This document shows, piece by piece, positions 1 to 5,382 of a stretch of 6,326 nucleotides of DNA. Made by a program: the position numbers and the translations under genes. The stretch is from Oligoflexia bacterium (GTDB taxonomy: Bacteria > Bdellovibrionota > JAFGOL01): NCBI GenBank assembly GCA_016926495.1, contig JAFGOL010000018.1, positions 1-6,326 on the forward strand, written 5' to 3'. Numbering within the stretch: the stretch's first letter is position 1; each line of letters begins with the position of its first letter. A model generated the notes under the pieces. It was not told the origin of the DNA. It saw nothing but the letters and a program-made list of their open reading frames with translations, and did no database searches.

Positions 1-1
1 A

Positions 2-430
2 ATGCATATTACATTAAGATCATCAATGGCAAAGGGCGGCAGATCCTTTTTGTCTAAAGATAAAGTCGCAAGGATCAGGGACATAATCAACAGGCATGCA
101 AAGCTATTTGATATCAGGCTCTATGATTTTTCCATCAACTCCAATCACATCCATTTGCTCTTAAAACTTCAGTACAGGGATGCGTACAGTAAATTCATCA
201 GGAGCGTTTCCGGCAGGATCGCAAGAATTGCCCTGGACGCGGAAAAAGGCAGCGCCAAGCTGACCGAACAGATAAAAAAATTCTGGGATACCAGGCCGTT
301 TTCCAGAATAGTAAGCTGGGGCAGGGATTACCTTAATACGTTTTACTACCTGTTTGAGAACAGCCTTGAAGCGGGCGGGTTTATAAAGTACAGGGACAGA
401 AAAAATAAAGGCAGCCCGGCAACAATATAA
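2..430 (+). CDS. REP-associated (RAYT) Y1/HUH transposase, 5'-truncated by window edge
   Basis: Single-strand DNA transposase/nuclease of the Y1 (IS200-like) superfamily, in the REP-associated branch that cuts and joins hairpin-forming REP sequences through a 5'-phosphotyrosine. Numbering from the first Met in the window, the metal-binding HUH motif is H49-I50-H51 inside SNHIHLLLKL. The likely nucleophile is Y116 in YYLFEN, fitting the family pattern Y-x-x-x-N; Y110 and Y115 are alternatives. The segment MHITLRSS near the window start matches the internal '(P)VHITLR' strand of these proteins, which normally follows some tens of residues. The true start is therefore probably upstream and the Met at base 2 is internal. 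The C-terminus looks complete, ending at TAA. It faces the amrS operon convergently. The family call is strong; mobility or domesticated status cannot be judged from this fragment. Confidence 0.85.
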   Translation: MHITLRSSMAKGGRSFLSKDKVARIRDIINRHAKLFDIRLYDFSINSNHIHLLLKLQYRDAYSKFIRSVSGRIARIALDAEKGSAKLTEQIKKFWDTRPFSRIVSWGRDYLNTFYYLFENSLEAGGFIKYRDRKNKGSPATI

Positions 431-524
431 AAAATGTAGTAAACAGGGTATCTGCCGTAAGTTGGTTATACGTTCCGCAGGAAGGCCTAACTTGTCCGAG
501 GCCAGGATGTCCGGGTTGTTCAGT
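431..524. repeat. Convergent spacer with small dyads, possible REP-like flank of the transposase
   Basis: This 94-base gap lies between the transposase stop and the amrS stop. It holds a GTAG tetranucleotide (436-439), a perfect 4-bp hairpin TTCC-GCA-GGAA (473-483), and a 5-bp dyad GGCCT/AGGCC (484-488 with 499-503, 10-base loop). A longer imperfect stem pairs 457-465 with 487-495, including three G-T pairs, and encloses the small hairpin. RAYT genes are typically flanked by REP hairpins preceded by GTAG or GGAG, so this may be that substrate. Each dyad is short enough to occur by chance. Neither strand shows a T-run after a hairpin, so I do not call a Rho-independent terminator. Confidence 0.3.
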
Positions 525-1550
525 TCAAAACCTGCCGTCGATTTTTTCGCCGCAGGAAGGACACCTGCCTTTCAGGTTTTTGATTTCATCCTCACTCATG
601 TCCACGCTGAATCCCGTCCTGTTAATCGCGTCCACGCCGCACGACGGACAAATCGTGGCGCTTGCCTTTTTGTCAAAATGGTTGCCTATATAAACGTACT
701 TAAGCCCCATTTCAAGACCAAGCGCGTATGCCTGCTTAAGGTCTTCAAAACTTGTGGGAGAACTGTCTTCTTTCATCTTGTAATCAGGATGATAACCGCT
801 TACATGCCACGGCACCTGCGATCCCAGGCTCGCGACAAAGCCCGCCATATCCTCCACTTCCTCGTAGGAATTGTTCATTTCCGGTATGATAAGGCTTGTC
901 ACTTCAAGCCATGACTTGCTGTTACTTATCTCCCTCAGGTTATTCATCACAACATCCAGTTTTCCGCCTATAATTTCCTCGTAGGTCCTTGCCCTGAAAC
1001 TCTTGAGGTCAACATTAAACGCGTCAACAAACCGCAAAAGCTCTTCAAGGGCCTGTTCGCCCATAAACCCGTTTGTCACCATGACATTATACATGCCGGC
1101 CGTTTTTGCCAGCATGCATGTTTCAAGCATGAATTCGTAAAACACGGTTGGTTCCGAATACGTATACGAAATTATCTTTATGTTTTTAGCCTTTGCTATT
1201 TTTATGATGTCTTCGGGAAGGAGATCTTCTCCCTGGATATTTGCCGGGTCCTCTACCTGTGAAATACCGCTGTTCTGGCAAAACCTGCATTTAAAATTAC
1301 AGCCGGGCATCGCGATGGAGAGTGTTTTTGCGCCGGGGAAAAAATGGTAGAGGGGTTTTTTCTCTATCGGATCAACCGCAAGGGCGACTATTTTTCCGTA
1401 ATTAAGTGAATAGAGGCTGCCGTCTATGTTTCTGCGCACCCTGCATTTTCCCAGGTTGGAATCGGCAATAACGCAGGAATGTCCGCACAGATTGCACCTT
1501 ACCTTTTTCCCCTCAAGAGAATCAAACAGCAGAGCTTCCCTTCTATCCAT
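525..1550 (-). CDS. amrS: AmmeMemoRadiSam system radical SAM enzyme (AmrS)
   Basis: Radical SAM protein related to pyruvate formate-lyase activating enzymes, from the set that often accompanies AMMECR1 and Memo proteins; its substrate is not established. Residue numbers count from an upstream GTG at 1559 (344 aa). The 4Fe-4S motif CX3CX2C is C87, C91, C94 in GCNFKCRFC. An N-terminal cysteine cluster (C22, C25, C29, C39) and a C-terminal zinc-ribbon-like set (C304, C307, C333, C336, CPSCG twice) are also present, as is usual for this family. YTYSEPTVF (132-140) and VTNGF (161-165) match barrel motifs seen in such enzymes. I prefer the ATG at 1550 (341 aa) because GAGGTGG ends five bases before it, while the GTG at 1559 lies inside that ribosome site. 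It is the last gene of the operon. No AMMECR1 or Memo gene is in the window. Confidence 0.88.
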   Translation of the reverse strand: MDRREALLFDSLEGKKVRCNLCGHSCVIADSNLGKCRVRRNIDGSLYSLNYGKIVALAVDPIEKKPLYHFFPGAKTLSIAMPGCNFKCRFCQNSGISQVEDPANIQGEDLLPEDIIKIAKAKNIKIISYTYSEPTVFYEFMLETCMLAKTAGMYNVMVTNGFMGEQALEELLRFVDAFNVDLKSFRARTYEEIIGGKLDVVMNNLREISNSKSWLEVTSLIIPEMNNSYEEVEDMAGFVASLGSQVPWHVSGYHPDYKMKEDSSPTSFEDLKQAYALGLEMGLKYVYIGNHFDKKASATICPSCGVDAINRTGFSVDMSEDEIKNLKGRCPSCGEKIDGRF

Positions 1551-1555
1551 AACAA

Positions 1556-1562
1556 CCACCTC
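1556..1562 (-). promoter_or_regulatory. Shine-Dalgarno of amrS overlapping the ATPase stop codon
   Basis: On the minus strand GAGGTGG is followed by five bases and then ATG at 1550. Its first two bases are the last two of the TGA ending the upstream ATPase gene. A ribosome terminating there sits directly on the amrS initiation site, which points to translational coupling. It also decides the amrS start in favour of ATG 1550 over GTG 1559. Confidence 0.7.
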
Positions 1563-3468
1563 AAACAGCTATTATATTGATTTTATCAAAAATATCCCGG
1601 CAAGTCCTTAAATACCATTCGTCATAGGTAAAAAGTATTACCTGGTCTATCTTTTTATCCCTGTCAAGCAGGTTAAAAATCCTCTTCCTTCTTTCCGGAT
1701 CTATATGAACAAACGGATCGTCAAGAAAAACAAAATAACCGTCATCGCCTATAATATTATTTATTAATGCCAGCCGCAGCAGATACCACGCCATGTCCCT
1801 CGCGCCGTAACTTAAAAAAGCGGAATCAATGCTGCCCCTGCTGCCGCAAACAAGCCTGAAATCCATATCTTCGCCTATACACACGCCCTGATAGGACTCG
1901 TCGGTGAGAAAAGGCAGCCTTTCGCCTATATAAGCGGCCGTTCTTTCAATATAACCCGCGACATACCTTTCAATGGCCATTGAAAGGTACCTGGCGGAAT
2001 TTTCCAGAACGTTTCTCCTGAACTCAAGCTTGCCGAGATATTCCTTTAATTCCTCCATCCGCTCCTGTATCTGGTACGCGGATTTTTCAATTTTTACGGA
2101 GCTGAGCCTGCCTGAAATTTCGGCGATGCGTTTTATCATATACTGCTCTCTTGCCTTTTTTTCCTTCAGAACGAATGACAGTTCCCGGATCCGGTTTTTT
2201 ATAAATTCAGGGTCAGGGCTTTCCATGCCCGGACATGATACAAGGTCATCATGCTTATGCGCCGCTTTTTCCAGCATCTCCGTCAATTCCCGGCGCGAGG
2301 GAAGAGTTTTAACAAGATCATCAACCCTTGCCTGCTCGAGAAGAAGCCTTGCGGAAATTTTCTCGCGGGAACGCCTCTCACGGTAATTAATGACGATAAA
2401 AAACATAAAAACCGAACCCGTAAGAAACATCAAAATGATCCACACATAGAGAAGGGATGGAAAAATAAGCGACAGTGCTATTGAAAGCACAACAACAGCC
2501 GAGGACATCAGTGTTTCCGGCAATATGCCTTTTGCTATCGTGGAATCCTCTTCCATTATCTGGTCCTGCACCTGCTTTTGCTGTTCCTCCAGCTGATCAA
2601 GCTGTTCCAGTCTGATCTGGTAAAGCTTTTTTTCCTTTTCGGTAAATTCCAAATCAGACAGTATCTTTTGCAGCTTTTCCTTTTCGGCGCTTTCCCTTTC
2701 CAGGGAATAAATTTCCTCCTCGGCTGCCATTCTTTCGCTGTTAAGCGAATCAAGTTCAGCGTTCAGCCTGAAAACCTCGTCCCTCAATGATTCGGCCTGA
2801 ACAAGTTCATCCCTGCACGACCGGATCTTTTCATCAACGAGCTCGATATCCCTGTCTTTCGACATGCCCCTGCTTTTGGCAAGAAAAGACGGCGGCACCC
2901 TTGTCAGCTTGTAATAATCCTCGATAATTTCCTGCAATACTTCCGAATACCTGTGTTCCGAAGCCCTGGGTATAAGGTCCTTAAGGCTTATCATGTCGTC
3001 TTTTTCAAAACTTCTGGCAAGCCCTCCCTGTTCTATGCAGAAAAGATGCCCGAACAGGCTCTGGTCACTTACAAACAGGTATTTTGCCACAAGGCCCAGG
3101 TAATGATTTTTGTCCGTAGCCCTCGCGGCCCTGCCTATAACACCTTCAAAAATAATCTTGTTATTTTCGGTTACAGTTGTTTTATCGGTCGCGAAATTCC
3201 TTTCTATCGTTACCGGGATATTGTTATATTCAATTTCAATCATACCCCCGAATTTATCGCTGTTATTGGAGTTCCTGTGCCTGTAGAGTTCTTTTTCCGA
3301 CTTTGTAATACCGAAAATAACGCAAAGCACGCCTTTGACGATGGAGCTTTTTCCCTTTTCATTGGGACCGTGAACAATATTGATGCCTGGTTCAAGCTCA
3401 AGATCAACGTGGCTGAAAACAAGGAAGTTGTCGAGTATTATTTTTTTAAATACCACCAAGGCGTACAA
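1561..3468 (-). CDS. SbcC/Rad50/YhaN-like AAA ATPase with central transmembrane hairpin
   Basis: ABC/SMC-type ATPase, the presumed partner of the metallophosphoesterase encoded just upstream. Walker A is GPNEKGKS (34-41), the Q-loop is probably Q147 in CIEQGG, the signature is LSYGARD (552-558), Walker B is VFLDD (580-584) and the D-loop is HIDPERR (588-594). Charged heptad-like arms span about 205-310 and 362-500. Between them lie two hydrophobic stretches (about 320-337 and 340-360), predicted membrane helices in the place where Rad50 has its zinc hook. No CxxC hook is seen, only C412. Central membrane segments are, to my knowledge, also a feature of YhaN-type proteins, but at 635 aa this one is well below the 900 or so residues I expect for YhaN. 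The usual switch His (S-H-D-E in Rad50) is Y615 (TYDE). The listed start is TTG, only three bases from AGGAGG. TTG at 3459 or GTG at 3456 gives a more family-like N-terminus (MVVFKK or MVFKK). DNA repair or end processing is inferred from family. Confidence 0.85.
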   Translation of the reverse strand: MYALVVFKKIILDNFLVFSHVDLELEPGINIVHGPNEKGKSSIVKGVLCVIFGITKSEKELYRHRNSNNSDKFGGMIEIEYNNIPVTIERNFATDKTTVTENNKIIFEGVIGRAARATDKNHYLGLVAKYLFVSDQSLFGHLFCIEQGGLARSFEKDDMISLKDLIPRASEHRYSEVLQEIIEDYYKLTRVPPSFLAKSRGMSKDRDIELVDEKIRSCRDELVQAESLRDEVFRLNAELDSLNSERMAAEEEIYSLERESAEKEKLQKILSDLEFTEKEKKLYQIRLEQLDQLEEQQKQVQDQIMEEDSTIAKGILPETLMSSAVVVLSIALSLIFPSLLYVWIILMFLTGSVFMFFIVINYRERRSREKISARLLLEQARVDDLVKTLPSRRELTEMLEKAAHKHDDLVSCPGMESPDPEFIKNRIRELSFVLKEKKAREQYMIKRIAEISGRLSSVKIEKSAYQIQERMEELKEYLGKLEFRRNVLENSARYLSMAIERYVAGYIERTAAYIGERLPFLTDESYQGVCIGEDMDFRLVCGSRGSIDSAFLSYGARDMAWYLLRLALINNIIGDDGYFVFLDDPFVHIDPERRKRIFNLLDRDKKIDQVILFTYDEWYLRTCRDIFDKINIIAV

Positions 3469-4534
3469 AAACCTCCTTCAGCACTTCCTGGTAAAGCTCC
3501 CTGTCGCCGTTTTGCATCTCGTCCACGACCATGCGGGCGAATTCACCCCTTATGGTTTTCTCGGTGCATACCCTGTCGCAAAGGTCGCCCATGTCGTACG
3601 GTATGGTTTTATCGTCAATAATAAGGTGTAAAAAACCATGCTTACGGGGTATTTCCAGCTTTTGAGTAAAACCTTTTACAACAAGTTTCAGTATCGCGTC
3701 CGGATTCGAGTTCTCCCTCAGGTATAATTCAAGTTCTTCGTCAGACGATATATTGATCTCGCTGTTCACAAATTCGGTTAAATTACTTTTTACGGCTGTT
3801 ATCCCGGGTTTCAAATTATCGTCGATTTCAATTTTTAATATATGCCTGGCATCCGTTTCCGTGGTTTTGACGCCCTCGGGACTTCCGGCGTACGCGGCTA
3901 TTATTTTTCCCCTGAAGATAATCTCACTGTAATCATGGTAATGCCCCAATGCAATGTAATCAAGCCCGAGTCCGGCAAGCATTTCCTCAGTTACCGGAAA
4001 GTCCACGCTTCTGTAATTCCAGTCGGGGTTCTGTATCAGGCTGCAATGAAGCGCGCCTATATGCACGCCGTCTTCATCATCTCTTTTTATTTTATCCAGC
4101 ATTACCGACGGGGGAGTCCCGGCTTCATAGCCGAACCCGTAAACAGTAATGTTTTGTCCCTCTCTGTTTTTGAATTTATAACGGTTTCTTGAATCGGCAA
4201 GAATTCTCGCGTTTATAAATACACGGGGGTCGCCGAGAACACCCCTTCCGGCTATAAACGGGTCATGCGTGCCCGGAATGATAACGGTTTCAATTCCGTT
4301 TTCCTTAAGCCTGCGCAACCCCGCCCCCACGGTATCAAGGATTTCGTTTTCTATTTTATTTGAATCAAAAAGATCACCGGCTATAAGCAAAAAATCAACC
4401 TTTTCAGTGACGCAGATATCTATAATATTGTCCCAGACCTCAAGCTGTTTTTGCCGTTTACCCCGGGCCTTGTCACCCAGAAAGGCAAAGCTGGCGCCCA
4501 GATGCAGATCGGACGTTTGTATAAAGGAGACCAT
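3446..4534 (-). CDS. SbcD/Mre11/YhaO-like metallophosphoesterase (DNA exonuclease family)
   Basis: Calcineurin-like phosphoesterase of the Mre11/SbcD type, expected to act as a metal-dependent DNA nuclease with the ATPase encoded next. The conserved metal ligands can be followed in order: D9 and H11 (SDLHLG), D54 (AGDLFD), H90 (PGTHD), H163 (GALHCS), H198 and H200 (GHYHD). These correspond to seven of the eight ligands of archaeal Mre11. The eighth, Asn of GNHD, is Thr89 here. The phosphoesterase core occupies about 1-220. The remaining 140 residues are a mixed C-terminal part that in this family caps the nuclease and contacts the ATPase arms. At 362 aa the length is normal for YhaO/SbcD proteins. 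The ATG overlaps the tlyA stop by one base (TAATG), with a GGGGAAG stretch just upstream as a weak ribosome site. Substrate and polarity cannot be read from sequence. Confidence 0.88.
   Translation of the reverse strand: MVSFIQTSDLHLGASFAFLGDKARGKRQKQLEVWDNIIDICVTEKVDFLLIAGDLFDSNKIENEILDTVGAGLRRLKENGIETVIIPGTHDPFIAGRGVLGDPRVFINARILADSRNRYKFKNREGQNITVYGFGYEAGTPPSVMLDKIKRDDEDGVHIGALHCSLIQNPDWNYRSVDFPVTEEMLAGLGLDYIALGHYHDYSEIIFRGKIIAAYAGSPEGVKTTETDARHILKIEIDDNLKPGITAVKSNLTEFVNSEINISSDEELELYLRENSNPDAILKLVVKGFTQKLEIPRKHGFLHLIIDDKTIPYDMGDLCDRVCTEKTIRGEFARMVVDEMQNGDRELYQEVLKEVFVRLGGI
3472..3477 (-). promoter_or_regulatory. AGGAGG Shine-Dalgarno for the ATPase, inside the upstream gene
   Basis: A perfect AGGAGG on the minus strand lies within the last codons of the metallophosphoesterase gene (in its LKEVF segment). 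Spacing is 3 bases to TTG 3468, 12 to TTG 3459 and 15 to GTG 3456. None is ideal, so the ATPase start remains uncertain by up to four codons. All options start before the upstream stop codon (3448-3446), so the genes overlap by 11 to 23 bases. Confidence 0.6.
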
Positions 4535-5289
4535 TAATTTTTCTTCCCCGCTACAATAAAATACTCGATGTTACCTGACGGGCCTTTCAGCGCTGACGGA
4601 AACGTTTTCAGGACTTCAAAACCGTTTTCGGCAAGCGATTGTGAAACAGAATTCATAACTCCGTCAATAACCTTATTATCAAGAACAAGCCCGCCTTTTT
4701 GCACCTTGTCCCTGGGGGCTTCAAACTGCGGCTTTACAAGGGGAATAAATAAAGCACCCTCTTTAAGATAAGGGATTATAGCAGGAATAACAAGCTTTAG
4801 AGATATAAAACTTAAATCAGCCACGGCTATATCAATACTTTTGGCCTTAATGAGCCGTTTTGCGGATTCATCGTTATCAAGATACCTTGCATTAATACCT
4901 TCCAGCACCACGACCCTGGGATTTTGCCTGAGCTTATTGTCAAGAATTCCCCTGCCGACGTCAACGGCATATACAAGGGCAGCACCATTATTAAGGAGTC
5001 TCTCGGTAAAACCTCCTGTTGAGGCGCCAAGATCAAGGCAGGTTTTTCCATCAATATCAATCTCGTGGTTTTTAAACACTGCTTCAAACTTTTCAGCACC
5101 GCGGCTTACGAATTTTTTTGAGTACCTGACGCGGATACGCCCTTCCGCAACATCCTTTTCAGAGACTTTTGTACGGGAATCAGCCTTTTTATCGCCTATA
5201 AAGACAAGACCGCAGTTAACCAGGGATTTGGCCCGGGAAAGATCCGAAGCAAAACCGAGTGTTACAAGCAATTCGTGCAACCTAACCAT
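4534..5289 (-). CDS. tlyA: TlyA family rRNA 2'-O-methyltransferase (S4 + FtsJ-like domains)
   Basis: SAM-dependent RNA ribose methyltransferase. In studied homologues it methylates C1920 of 23S rRNA and, in the longer type, also C1409 of 16S rRNA, which sensitises ribosomes to capreomycin. Residues 1-60 form an S4 RNA-binding domain (RLHELLVTLGFA, then SRAKSLVNCGLV). The FtsJ-like Rossmann domain follows, with SAM loop LDLGASTGGFT (85-95). The K-D-K-E tetrad is intact: K67 (SRGAEKF), D158 (VADLSF), K186 (LVKPQFE) and E242 (NIEYF). The length of 251 aa is ordinary. The only close upstream Shine-Dalgarno-like sequence is a poor AAGG about 11 bases before ATG, so initiation may be weak. It is the first gene of the operon. 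In many bacteria tlyA sits near recN; here an SbcCD-like pair follows instead. Whether it modifies one or both rRNAs is not decidable here. Confidence 0.92.
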   Translation of the reverse strand: MVRLHELLVTLGFASDLSRAKSLVNCGLVFIGDKKADSRTKVSEKDVAEGRIRVRYSKKFVSRGAEKFEAVFKNHEIDIDGKTCLDLGASTGGFTERLLNNGAALVYAVDVGRGILDNKLRQNPRVVVLEGINARYLDNDESAKRLIKAKSIDIAVADLSFISLKLVIPAIIPYLKEGALFIPLVKPQFEAPRDKVQKGGLVLDNKVIDGVMNSVSQSLAENGFEVLKTFPSALKGPSGNIEYFIVAGKKN

Positions 5290-5352
5290 TAAAACAAAAC
5301 CTTAATATTATTTTTCGGCATGTCCATAAATACTTAAATAATCCGCTTGCCA

Positions 5353-5370
5353 CTGGCATAAAACTTGCAT
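5353..5370 (+). promoter_or_regulatory. Sigma-54 (RpoN) promoter, -24/-12
   Basis: The sequence CTGGCATAAAACTTGCAT matches the RpoN consensus YTGGCAC-N5-TTGCW, with the single departure of T for C after GGCA. The GG (5355-5356) and GC (5367-5368) are separated by exactly 10 bases, as the factor requires. The predicted transcription start is near A5380, three bases before the ATG at 5383. It points into the rightmost gene and away from tlyA, so expression should need an enhancer-binding activator, whose site I did not identify. An 11-base palindrome, TGCCA-C-TGGCA (5348-5358), overlaps the -24 element. Confidence 0.7.
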
Positions 5371-5382
5371 TAATATATTATT

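Noticed and set aside
2..524. Complete IS200/IS605 element
   Set aside because: The left part is outside the window, no TnpB is present, and the ends cannot be defined. Only a partial RAYT-type gene is supported.
475..560. 11-base direct repeat CCGCAGGAAGG (475-485 and 550-560), in the same frame as amrS and so reading PSCG twice, with an open frame continuing past the amrS TGA
   Set aside because: 11-mer repeats are expected several times by chance in a window this size. The amrS product already ends where family members end, so stop-codon readthrough or an extended protein is not supported.
462..914. Plus-strand frame of 150 codons opposite amrS
   Set aside because: It lies antisense to a gene with full radical SAM motifs, and its translation shows no recognisable domain. 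It is a shadow.
2953..3621. Plus-strand frame of 222 codons opposite the ATPase and phosphoesterase genes
   Set aside because: It is antisense to the region encoding Walker A and to the gene overlap. There is no motif or plausible ribosome site, so it is a reading-frame shadow despite its length.
4841..5305. Plus-strand frame of 154 codons opposite tlyA
   Set aside because: It mirrors the S4 and SAM-binding region of tlyA. Low-complexity Ser/Arg-rich translation without domains.
5305..5333. Sigma-70 promoter for tlyA (TAATAT at 5305-5310 on the minus strand)
   Set aside because: The hexamer 17 bases upstream (GTATTT) is a poor -35, and AT-rich spacers give such -10 matches easily. A tlyA promoter must exist, but I cannot place it.
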